NCBI GenBank assembly: GCA_002386405.1
Contig: DGIP01000027.1
Coordinates: 1-5,465 of the forward strand
Source: Stenotrophomonas maltophilia
Lineage (GTDB): Bacteria > Pseudomonadota > Gammaproteobacteria > Xanthomonadales > Xanthomonadaceae
Direction: 5' to 3'
DNA: 5,465 bases
Positions 1 to 5,465 of this stretch are shown one piece after another. The position numbers were made by a program, and so were the translations under genes. Under the pieces are notes generated by a model that worked only from the letters and a program-made list of their open reading frames with translations, was not told where the DNA came from and did not search any database. The first letter of the stretch is position 1. Each line of letters begins with the position of its first letter.

Positions 1-2
1 GC

Positions 3-32
3 ATGCAGGCTGACCAGGTGCAGGCCGCCTAA
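3..32 (+). CDS. C-terminal end of an upstream gene (partial, product unknown)
   Basis: This frame reads MQADQVQAA and then stops at TAA (30-32), followed directly by an in-frame TAG (33-35). A strong rightward terminator begins 28 bases after the stop, as expected for the end of a rightward transcription unit. The visible ATG at 3-5 is probably an internal methionine. Nine residues are too few to identify the product. Another frame is also open across this stretch, but it runs through the terminator and is less credible. The call is inferred from frame, double stop and terminator position. Confidence 0.4.
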   Translation: MQADQVQAA

Positions 33-38
33 TAGGCG

Positions 39-60
39 CCTGCCACCGCAAGGTGCCAGG
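39..60 (+). other. Hairpin with GCAA tetraloop, abutting the terminator
   Basis: CCTGCCACC (39-47) pairs with GGTGCCAGG (52-60), with one C-C mismatch (43/56), around a GCAA loop (48-51) of the stable GNRA class. It lies in the 3' untranslated region of the upstream gene and ends exactly where the terminator stem starts, so the two stems could stack coaxially. It has no T-run of its own. A role in protecting the 3' end or assisting termination is inference. Confidence 0.5.
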
Positions 61-92
61 AACGCCGGAAGCGAAAGCTTCCGGCGTTTTTT
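61..92 (+). terminator. Rho-independent terminator of the upstream gene
   Basis: AACGCCGGAAGC (61-72) and GCTTCCGGCGTT (77-88) form a perfect 12-bp stem closed by a GAAA tetraloop (73-76). A T-run spans 87-92, with further T/A to 95. Stem, GNRA loop and U-tract are the textbook intrinsic terminator. No T-run follows on the opposite strand, so it acts on rightward transcription. It insulates the gst-selO-apt genes from the upstream gene and implies that they need their own promoter, for which I see no clear hexamers between here and 134. Confidence 0.93.
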
Positions 93-133
93 ATTGGGGG
101 TAGCATGGGCGTTTGCCCCCTGCGGACCTGTCG

Positions 134-826
134 ATGATCAAGGTGCACCATCTGGACCACTCGCGCTCCCAGCGCGTGCTGTGGATGCTTGAAGAGCTGA
201 ACCTGCCGTACCAGCTGGTTACCTACCAGCGCGACCCGAAGACCTGGCTGGCGCCGCAGGCGCTGCGCGACATCCATCCGCTGGGCAAATCGCCCGTGCT
301 GCAGGACGATGCCCTGGTCCTGGCCGAATCCGGCGCGATCCTGGAATACCTCGCCGACCGCTACGACAGTGGCCGCCAGTTGTCGCCCGAGCCGATGCCG
401 GCGCAGGCCGCCGAGCGCGTGCGCTACCGCTACTGGATGCATTACGCCGAAGGATCGGCGATGCCGCCCTTGCTGATGAGCCTGGTGTTCGCGCGCGTAC
501 GCAAGGCACCGATGCCGTTCTTCGCCAAGCCGATCGCGCGCGGGATTGCCGACAAGGTGATGAAGGGCTTCGTAGGCCCGCAGTTGAAGCTGCACCTGGA
601 CTGGATGGAGCGCGAACTGGGCGGCTCGCCCTGGTTCGCCGGCGAGCGCTTCACGGCCGCCGACATCCAGATGAGCTTCCCGATCCAGGCCGCGGCCTCG
701 CGCGCGGGCAGCATGGAGCGCTACCCGAAACTGCAGGCCTTCCTGGCCCGGATCGCGCAGCGACCCGCGTTCCAGCGCGCCGTGGAGCGCGGTGGTCCGC
801 TCGACCTGGGGGCGGGCGCGGCCTGA
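134..826 (+). CDS. Glutathione S-transferase, GTT1-like
   Basis: A cytosolic GST of 230 aa, near the usual 200-240. It probably conjugates glutathione to electrophiles or acts as a glutathione peroxidase; the physiological substrate cannot be read from sequence. The N-terminal thioredoxin-fold domain (about 1-80) opens with [12 protein letters not shown], where Ser10 or Ser12 is the candidate glutathione-activating residue. It continues with HPLGKSPVL (48-56), carrying the cis-proline Pro54, and [10 protein letters not shown] (64-73), whose Glu65-Ser66 pair binds the gamma-glutamyl group in this fold. The helical C-terminal domain (about 90-220) has the FTAAD folding motif (173-177). The start is ATG at 134, where homology begins and a weak GGA (124-126) sits 7 bases upstream. 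An in-frame TTG at 113 would add seven unconvincing residues. selO follows after 37 bases. The pattern resembles the GTT1-like subgroup, but the class assignment is from memory of motifs. Confidence 0.9.
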   Translation: MIKVHHLDHSRSQRVLWMLEELNLPYQLVTYQRDPKTWLAPQALRDIHPLGKSPVLQDDALVLAESGAILEYLADRYDSGRQLSPEPMPAQAAERVRYRYWMHYAEGSAMPPLLMSLVFARVRKAPMPFFAKPIARGIADKVMKGFVGPQLKLHLDWMERELGGSPWFAGERFTAADIQMSFPIQAAASRAGSMERYPKLQAFLARIAQRPAFQRAVERGGPLDLGAGAA

Positions 827-833
827 GCTTGCA

Positions 834-851
834 GGGGCGTGCCGGCGCCCC
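834..851 (+). other. Small GC-rich hairpin between gst and selO
   Basis: GGGGCG (834-839) pairs with CGCCCC (846-851) around a six-base loop, eight bases after the gst stop and 12 bases before the selo start. No T-run follows, so it is not a normal intrinsic terminator. It occupies the only purine-rich, Shine-Dalgarno-like stretch in the gap. It could protect an mRNA end or modulate selO translation, but in DNA this GC-rich such short stems also arise by chance. Confidence 0.35.
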
Positions 852-863
852 CACCTTGTCGTG

Positions 864-2429
864 ATGAGCACTGAACCGCTGCGCTTCGATAACCGATTCA
901 TCCGCGACCTGCCCGGCGACGACCAAACCGGCCCCCGCGTGCGCGAAGTGCGCGGCGCGGCGTGGTCGGCGGTGATGCCCACGCCGGTGGCCGCGCCCAC
1001 GCTGCTGGCGTACTCGCCCGAACTGGCCGCGCAGCTTGGACTTGATCAGGCGCTGCTGGACAGCCCGGATTTCCCCCGCGTCTTCGGTGGCAATGCCCTG
1101 TATGACGGCATGCAGCCCTGGGCTGCCAACTACGGTGGCCACCAGTTCGGGCACTGGGCCGGCCAGCTCGGCGACGGCCGCGCCATCTCACTGGGTGAGC
1201 TGGTGGCGCCGGAGGGTGCGCGCTGGGAGCTGCAGCTGAAAGGGGCGGGGCGCACACCTTATTCGCGCGGGGCTGATGGCCGTGCCGTGCTGCGCTCGTC
1301 GATCCGCGAATTCCTGTGCAGCGAGGCGATGCATCATCTCGGCGTGCCGACCACGCGCGCGCTCAGCCTGGTGGCCACGGGTGACAGCGTGGTGCGCGAC
1401 ATGTTCTACGACGGCCATCCCGAAGCGGAGCCGGGCGCGGTGGTGTGCCGGGTGGCGCCCTCGTTCCTGCGCTTTGGCAGCTTCGAACTGCCGGCGTCGC
1501 GCGGCGACGTGACGTTGCTGCGGCAGCTGGTCAACCTGTGCATCGCGCGCGATTTTCCCGAACTGGTCGATGCCGGCGAACAACGGTACGCCGCCTGGTT
1601 CGCGCAGGTCTGCGAGCGCACGGCGGTACTGATGGCGCACTGGATGCGGGTCGGCTTCGTGCATGGGGTGATGAACACCGACAACCTTTCCATCCTCGGC
1701 CTCACCATCGATTACGGCCCATATGGCTGGGTGGACGACTACGATCCCGACTGGACCCCCAACACCACCGATGCGCAGGGCCGGCGTTACCGCTTCGGCA
1801 CCCAGCCGCAGGTGGCGTACTGGAACCTGGCCCGGCTGGCGCAGGCGCTGTCGCCGCTGTTCGAGGACGTCACCCCGCTGCACGATGGCCTGGCGCGTTT
1901 CCAGTCCGTGCATGCGCGTTGCGAGCGTGATGACATCGCCGCCAAGCTGGGCCTTGCCGAGTGCCAGGATGCGGACCTGGCGTTGATGGCCGACTGGCTG
2001 ACGCTCCTGCACGACGGCGAGATGGACATGACGCTCGCGTTCCGTGGCCTGATGGAACTCGATCCGCAGGCGCCCCGGCTCGCCGTACTGGAATCGGCCT
2101 TCTACAGCGAGGCACGGCGTGACGCCGTGCTGCCCGCGCTCGAGCTGTGGCTGCAACGGTACGCGGCCAGGCTGCAGGCGGACACGCTCGACCCGGTGCA
2201 GCGCCGGCAGCGGATGGCCGCGGCCAATCCGCTGTACGTGCTGCGCAACTGGCTGGCGCAGGAAGCCATCGAGCTGGCGGAGCAGGGCGACCTCAGTGGC
2301 GTGCACACGTTGCAGGACGTCCTGCGTCGCCCGTACGAGGTGCAGCCCGGGCGTGAACACTACGCGGGCAAGCGGCCGGAGTGGGCGCGCGACAAGGCCG
2401 GCTGCTCGATGCTGTCCTGCAGTTCATGA
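864..2429 (+). CDS. selO: Protein adenylyltransferase SelO (YdiU family)
   Basis: SelO has a protein-kinase fold but binds ATP inverted and transfers AMP to Ser, Thr or Tyr of target proteins. In E. coli it is linked to oxidative stress and glutathionylation. This copy is 521 aa, slightly longer than the roughly 480-490 of E. coli and Pseudomonas. Visible motifs, with active-site roles taken from Pseudomonas syringae SelO: YGGHQFG (90-96); Lys126 in LQLKGAGR and Glu149 in SSIREF, the ion pair; Arg196 and Arg203 in [11 protein letters not shown], which hold the flipped nucleotide; and Asp273-Asn274 with Asp283 in [18 protein letters not shown], the base and metal ligands with the expected spacing. 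The protein ends in SCSS, where Cys519 (TGC, not TGA) matches the selenocysteine of animal SELENOO. The region aligning with E. coli's FICNHSD reads WTPNTTD, so the cysteine that pairs with the C-terminal Cys there is replaced by Pro299. The start is ATG 864, directly preceded by in-frame GTG 861, with no clear ribosome-binding site. Confidence 0.96.
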   Translation: MSTEPLRFDNRFIRDLPGDDQTGPRVREVRGAAWSAVMPTPVAAPTLLAYSPELAAQLGLDQALLDSPDFPRVFGGNALYDGMQPWAANYGGHQFGHWAGQLGDGRAISLGELVAPEGARWELQLKGAGRTPYSRGADGRAVLRSSIREFLCSEAMHHLGVPTTRALSLVATGDSVVRDMFYDGHPEAEPGAVVCRVAPSFLRFGSFELPASRGDVTLLRQLVNLCIARDFPELVDAGEQRYAAWFAQVCERTAVLMAHWMRVGFVHGVMNTDNLSILGLTIDYGPYGWVDDYDPDWTPNTTDAQGRRYRFGTQPQVAYWNLARLAQALSPLFEDVTPLHDGLARFQSVHARCERDDIAAKLGLAECQDADLALMADWLTLLHDGEMDMTLAFRGLMELDPQAPRLAVLESAFYSEARRDAVLPALELWLQRYAARLQADTLDPVQRRQRMAAANPLYVLRNWLAQEAIELAEQGDLSGVHTLQDVLRRPYEVQPGREHYAGKRPEWARDKAGCSMLSCSS

Positions 2430-2469
2430 GGCCGGGTTACCCTATGCCACCCATTCGCTGTCTCCCGCC

Positions 2470-3006
2470 ATGACCGATCTTCCCGCCACGCCCGCCTGGG
2501 CCGGCCGCCTGCGCGACGTCGCTGATTTCCCCAAGCCGGGCATCCTGTTCAAGGACATCATGCCGCTGCTGGCCAACGGCGATGATTTCGCCGCCGCCAT
2601 CGATGCGATGGTCGCGCCGTGGCGCGAGGCACGGCTGGATGCGGTGATGGGCATCGAGTCGCGCGGCTTCATCCTTGGCGCGGCGATGGCCCGCGTGCTG
2701 GGCGTGGGCTTCGTGCCCGTGCGCAAGCCGGGCAAGCTGCCCGGCCGCACGCTGAAACAGGACTACACGCTGGAATACCGCACCGACAGCATCGAAGTGC
2801 ATGCCGATGCGCTTCCGCCCGGCGCGCGTGTGCTGGTGGTGGACGACGTGCTCGCCACCGGCGGCACGCTGCTGGCAGCGCTGTCGCTGGCCAGGCAGCT
2901 GCAGGTCGAGGTGCTCGGCGCCGCCGTGCTGGTCGAACTGGCCGGCCTGGGCGGCCGCGAACGCTGGACCAGCGATGTGCCGCTGGTCGCGAACCTGGTG
3001 TATTGA
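2470..3006 (+). CDS. apt: Adenine phosphoribosyltransferase
   Basis: This cytosolic purine-salvage enzyme makes AMP and pyrophosphate from adenine and PRPP. It is 178 aa, typical for bacterial Apt. Motifs appear in family order: [11 protein letters not shown] (20-30) at the N-terminal adenine-binding hood; GIESRGF (61-67), with the conserved Arg65; RKPGKLP (85-91), the flexible catalytic loop region; [10 protein letters not shown] (102-111); and the PRPP-binding motif [13 protein letters not shown] (121-133), with Asp125-Asp126. All expected residues are present, so it should be active. The start is ATG 2470, where the family similarity begins. The 40-base gap after selO contains no evident Shine-Dalgarno sequence or clear promoter, so cotranscription with selO is plausible but unproven. 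The gene converges on dbpA. Confidence 0.96.
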   Translation: MTDLPATPAWAGRLRDVADFPKPGILFKDIMPLLANGDDFAAAIDAMVAPWREARLDAVMGIESRGFILGAAMARVLGVGFVPVRKPGKLPGRTLKQDYTLEYRTDSIEVHADALPPGARVLVVDDVLATGGTLLAALSLARQLQVEVLGAAVLVELAGLGGRERWTSDVPLVANLVY

Positions 3007-3010
3007 CCAC

Positions 3011-3036
3011 GCAGGACACGCATGGCGTGTCCCTGC
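3011..3036. terminator. Bulged stem-loop between convergent apt and dbpA (possible shared terminator)
   Basis: GCAGGACACGC (3011-3021) pairs with GCGTGTCCCTGC (3025-3036), with one bulged C (3033) and a tight three-base loop. It fills most of the 32-base gap and begins four bases after the apt stop and two bases after the dbpA stop. Position and symmetry suggest that it ends transcription from both sides. Neither strand has a T-run after the stem, so it may serve as an mRNA 3'-end structure or work with Rho instead. Confidence 0.55.
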
Positions 3037-3038
3037 CA

Positions 3039-4415
3039 TTACATCCTGCGTACGCGGAAACGCCGGCCCTTGATCTTGCCGGCTTCCAGGCGGGCGATCG
3101 CCTTGCCCACGTGTTCGCGGGCGATCGCCACGTAGGAACGGGTGGCGTAGATGTCGATCTTGCCGATCACCTTGGCCGACAGCCCGGCATCGCCGGTCAA
3201 TGCACCCAGGATGTCGCCCGGACGCAGCTTGTCGGTCTTGCCGCCGTCGATGCGCAGCGTTTCCATCGCCGCCTGCGGCAGGACCGCCGGGCGCGCGGTG
3301 GCCAGCGGGGTCTTCTGCCAGTCCAGCGGCTTGCCTTGGGCCGCTTCCAGCGCGTCGGCGCGGTTGCGCTCGCGGTGGGTCACCAGGCTGATCGCCAGGC
3401 CGGTGGCGCCGGCGCGGCCGGTGCGGCCCACGCGGTGCTCGTAGGTTTCAATGTCGGTGGGCAGCTCGTAATTAATTACCGCCGCCAGGTCCTGCACGTC
3501 CAGCCCGCGCGCGGCCACGTCGCTGGCCACCAGCACGTTGCAGCTGCGGTTGGCGAAGCGCACCAGCACTTCATCACGGTCGCGCTGTTCCATCTCGCCA
3601 TGCAGCGGCAGTGCGGAGAAGCCGAACTGCTGCAGCGACACGGCTACGTCATCCACGTCGCGGCGGGTGTTGCAGAACACCACGGTCGATTCCGGCGTGT
3701 ACTTCAGCAGCAGGCCGGCCAGCGCCTTCTGCTTGCTGGCCAGGTCCACTTCGCAGAACAGGTGGCGGATCGCCGGGGCGTGGTCGGCGCCTTCCACGGT
3801 CACTTCCACCGGATCGCGCAGCAGCACGCGCGCGATCTCGCGGATCTCGTCGGGGTAGGTGGCCGAGAACAGCAGCGTCTGGCGGTCCTTGCTGGTGCGC
3901 CCGGCAATTTCGCGGATAGGTTCTTCAAAGCCCATGTCGAGCATGCGGTCGGCTTCGTCCAGCACCAGCGTGGTCACCCCGCCCAGCTTCAGGGCGCGCT
4001 TGCGGCCCAGTTCCTGGATGCGTCCGGGCGTGCCCACCACCACGTGCGGGTCGTGCGCTTCCAGCGACGCCAGCTGCGGCGCCAGCGGCATGCCGCCGGT
4101 CAGCACCACCAGCTTGAGGTTGGGAATGCCGGTGGCCAGCTTGCGGATCTGCTTGCCGACCTGGTCGGCCAGTTCGCGGGTGGGGCACAGCACCAGCGCC
4201 TGCGCGCGGATCACCGCAGGGTCCAGGGCCTGAAGCAGGCCCAGCCCGAACGCGGCGGTCTTGCCGCTGCCGGTGGGGGCCTGGGCGATCAGGTCGCGAC
4301 GGGCGAGGATGGCCGGCAGCGCCTGCGCCTGCACGGGAGTCATCTGGGTATAGCCCAGCGCGTCGATGCCCGCCGCCAGCGAGGCCGACAGCGGCAGTTC
4401 GGAGAATTCGTTCAT
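3039..4415 (-). CDS. dbpA: ATP-dependent RNA helicase DbpA (DEAD-box, 23S rRNA-specific)
   Basis: DbpA unwinds rRNA during 50S subunit assembly and is directed to hairpin 92 of 23S rRNA by its C-terminal domain. This protein is 458 aa against 457 in E. coli. Visible in order: Q motif around Phe4 and TPVQ (26-29); Walker A APTGSGKT (46-53); PTREL (78-82); TPGR (129-132); DEAD (153-156); SAT (184-186); ARGLD (302-306); and HRVGRTGR (327-334). The last ~75 residues form the DbpA-type RNA-binding domain, with LRPGDILGALTG (397-408), IGKIDIY (417-423), and the basic tail KIKGRRFRVR (447-456). This domain separates DbpA from RhlE, SrmB and CsdA. The start is the ATG at 4415-4413, matching E. coli's start. 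Only 16 bases separate it from the preceding yeiH-like gene. An AT-rich palindrome sits within codons 313-316. Confidence 0.97.
   Translation of the reverse strand: MNEFSELPLSASLAAGIDALGYTQMTPVQAQALPAILARRDLIAQAPTGSGKTAAFGLGLLQALDPAVIRAQALVLCPTRELADQVGKQIRKLATGIPNLKLVVLTGGMPLAPQLASLEAHDPHVVVGTPGRIQELGRKRALKLGGVTTLVLDEADRMLDMGFEEPIREIAGRTSKDRQTLLFSATYPDEIREIARVLLRDPVEVTVEGADHAPAIRHLFCEVDLASKQKALAGLLLKYTPESTVVFCNTRRDVDDVAVSLQQFGFSALPLHGEMEQRDRDEVLVRFANRSCNVLVASDVAARGLDVQDLAAVINYELPTDIETYEHRVGRTGRAGATGLAISLVTHRERNRADALEAAQGKPLDWQKTPLATARPAVLPQAAMETLRIDGGKTDKLRPGDILGALTGDAGLSAKVIGKIDIYATRSYVAIAREHVGKAIARLEAGKIKGRRFRVRRM
3468..3479. repeat. Perfect 12-bp AT-rich palindrome inside dbpA
   Basis: GTAATTAATTAC reads the same on both strands. 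On the coding strand it is codons GTA ATT AAT TAC (Val313-Tyr316), four AT-rich codons in a row between helicase motifs V and VI. Neighbouring codons are nearly all G- or C-ending. The residues are ordinary for the family, so synonymous choice, not protein sequence, creates much of the AT content. No function is assigned. Confidence 0.6.
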
Positions 4416-4420
4416 GCCAC

Positions 4421-4451
4421 ATTCTACCCGCTCAGCCGATCAGCCAGTGAA
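4421..4451 (-). promoter_or_regulatory. Candidate promoter for dbpA, possibly leaderless
   Basis: On the minus strand TAGAAT (4426-4421) matches the -10 consensus at five of six bases and lies five bases before the dbpA ATG. A start six bases after it would be the A of the ATG. A weak -35 candidate, TTCACT (4451-4446), lies 19 bases upstream inside the end of the yeiH-like gene. In GC-rich DNA the hexamer stands out, but a single -10 match is modest evidence, and readthrough from the upstream gene is equally possible. Confidence 0.3.
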
Positions 4452-5465
4452 CCGCCAGATTGATCGCCAACCCACCGCCGAGCAGCCACCCGAACAACAG
4501 CAGGGCGAGCAGCAGCGGCCTGTGCCCGGCCCGGCGCAGGGCGGAGACGTGGGTGGTCAGGCCCAGCGCGGCCATGGCCATGGCCAGCAGCACGGTATCC
4601 ACATCGATGGCCGCCCCGACCACGGCAGGCGGCAGCAGGTGCAGCGAGTTGATGCCCGCCACCGCCACGAACCCGAACGCAAACCACGGCACCACGATCT
4701 TCGCCCGTGCCACGCCGGGCTGCGCCGCACGGCCACGGGCCAGCAGCAGCGACAGCGCCACCAGGAACGGGGCCAGCATCATCACCCGCACCATCTTGGC
4801 GATCACGGCGGTATCGGCGGCGCCTTCGCTGACCGCGCGCCCGGCCGCCACCACCTGGGCTACTTCATGCACGGTCGAGCCGGTGAACACCCCGTAGGCC
4901 TGTTCCCCCAGTGGCAGCCAGGCGTGCCCCAGGTTGAGCTGGTACAGCGCCGGATACAGGAACATCGCCAGCGTGCCGAACACCACCACGGTGGACACCG
5001 CCACGGTGGCCTGCTCGGCGCGACCCCGCACCACCGGCTCGGCGGCCATCACTGCGGCTGCCCCGCAGATCGCGCTGCCGGCGCCGATCAACATCGCGGT
5101 ATCGCGGTCGATCCCCAACAAGCGGGTGCCGGCCCACCACGCCAGCCCGAAGGTGCTGGCCAGCACCAGTGCGTCGATCAGGATGCCGCCGGCGCCGACC
5201 TGGCCGATGTCCTGGAAGGTCAGGCGCATGCCGTACAGGACGATGCCGGCCCGCAGCAGCCAATGCTTGGCGACGCCCACGCCCTCTGCCGACGAGGCCG
5301 CCAGATGCGGGTAAACGGTGTTGCCCACGGCGATGCCCAGCACGATCGCCAGGGTCAGCGCGCTGATGCCGTGCGCCTGCAGCCACGGCACGGACGACAG
5401 AGCGATGGCCGCCGCCGCCAGGCCGGCGGTCAGCAGCAGGCCGGGCGCCCGGCCGCGCCAGCGTT
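4432..5465 (-). CDS. yeiH: YeiH/UPF0324 family membrane protein, putative sulfate exporter (5' end cut off by window)
   Basis: An inner-membrane protein of the YeiH (UPF0324) family, annotated as putative sulfate exporters; the transported substrate is not firmly established. The frame stays open to the right edge, giving 343 visible residues against 349 in E. coli YeiH, so only a handful are missing. A GTG at 5391 could be read as a start, but it would cut the first hydrophobic helix (GLLLTAGLAAAAIALSSV, about residues 8-25), so the true start lies beyond the window. A second helix is ISALTLAIVLGIAVGN (33-48). Family signatures include GIVLYGMRLTFQDIG, the glycine-rich GAGSAICGAAAVMAAEPVV segment, GSTVHEVAQVVAAG and KMVRVMMLAP. 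Several more hydrophobic segments follow to the C-terminus, ending HWLIG. The stop (4434-4432) is 16 bases from dbpA, consistent with cotranscription, though no functional tie to DbpA is known. Confidence 0.9.
   Translation of the reverse strand, partial: RWRGRAPGLLLTAGLAAAAIALSSVPWLQAHGISALTLAIVLGIAVGNTVYPHLAASSAEGVGVAKHWLLRAGIVLYGMRLTFQDIGQVGAGGILIDALVLASTFGLAWWAGTRLLGIDRDTAMLIGAGSAICGAAAVMAAEPVVRGRAEQATVAVSTVVVFGTLAMFLYPALYQLNLGHAWLPLGEQAYGVFTGSTVHEVAQVVAAGRAVSEGAADTAVIAKMVRVMMLAPFLVALSLLLARGRAAQPGVARAKIVVPWFAFGFVAVAGINSLHLLPPAVVGAAIDVDTVLLAMAMAALGLTTHVSALRRAGHRPLLLALLLFGWLLGGGLAINLAVHWLIG

Noticed and set aside
79..106. Possible gst promoter: TAGCAT (101-106) with TTCCGG (79-84)
   Set aside because: The -10 matches four of six bases and the -35 only the two leading T's, and the -35 lies within the terminator stem. 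Too weak to report as a feature.
113..133. Upstream TTG start for gst
   Set aside because: It adds seven residues outside the GST fold, is a rarer start codon, and overlaps a small GGGC/GCCC inverted repeat (107-118).
792..863. Extended selO start at GTG 792 overlapping the end of gst
   Set aside because: The added residues are Arg-rich and unlike SelO N-termini; [19 protein letters not shown] from ATG 864 matches the family start.
29..1000. A 323-codon leftward open frame over gst and the start of selO
   Set aside because: Low-complexity Arg/Ala/His-rich translation opposite clear gst and selO coding sequence. It also crosses the terminator at 61-92. Treated as a shadow frame.
1188..2360. 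A 390-codon leftward open frame antisense to selO
   Set aside because: No domain or motif is visible, and its extent follows the GC-biased third positions of selO on the other strand.
2427..2429. Whether the SelO C-terminus uses TGA as selenocysteine
   Set aside because: The Sec-equivalent position (Cys519) is TGC, and the TGA follows the terminal Ser-Ser, so it is a normal stop.
3092..3129. Direct repeat GGGCGATCGCC at 3092-3102 and 3119-3129, containing the palindrome GCGATCGC
   Set aside because: It encodes the repeated Ala-Ile-Ala peptide in AIAREHVGKAIAR near the DbpA C-terminus; ordinary codon choice explains it.
2619..4463. A 614-codon rightward open frame antisense to dbpA and overlapping the end of apt
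   Set aside because: It is a GC-rich shadow of dbpA: the translation is rich in Gln, Arg, His, Ala and Gly with no recognisable domain, while the opposite strand encodes a complete DbpA with every helicase motif.

Overview
The window is GC-rich chromosomal DNA from a gammaproteobacterium. The best guess is the Xanthomonadaceae (Stenotrophomonas/Xanthomonas-like). That rests on the strong GC bias at third codon positions, the recognisable form of the SelO protein, and gene starts with poor or no Shine-Dalgarno motif. It is inferred from remembered family sequences, not from a search. I see no mobile element, CRISPR array, tRNA or rRNA.

Layout. Bases 1-32 hold the likely last codons of a rightward gene, ending in a TAA-TAG double stop. 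Two abutting hairpins follow (39-60 and 61-88), the second with a T-run, forming a strong rightward terminator. Three rightward genes come next: a GTT1-like glutathione S-transferase (134-826), the pseudokinase-fold protein adenylyltransferase SelO (864-2429) and adenine phosphoribosyltransferase Apt (2470-3006). They are separated by only 37 and 40 bases and could be one transcription unit. A 32-base convergent gap with a bulged hairpin separates apt from two leftward genes. These are the DEAD-box 23S rRNA helicase DbpA (3039-4415) and, 16 bases upstream of it, a YeiH/UPF0324 family membrane protein (4432 to the right edge, missing its first few residues). There is no gene-free stretch over 300 bases.

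How the genes relate. The GST uses glutathione, and SelO AMPylates proteins as part of oxidative-stress control, so this pair is plausibly linked by redox biology. Apt recycles adenine to AMP, a housekeeping salvage step with no obvious direct tie. DbpA acts in large-subunit ribosome assembly. YeiH-type proteins are proposed anion exporters with no known connection to DbpA, so their adjacency may only reflect co-orientation.

Overall this is an ordinary core-genome segment, and I found no convincing undescribed system. The items most worth a second look are SelO's loss of the Cys that pairs with its C-terminal Cys in E. coli, a 12-bp AT-only-core palindrome inside dbpA, a possible leaderless promoter for dbpA, and the tandem GNRA-loop hairpins at the left edge.
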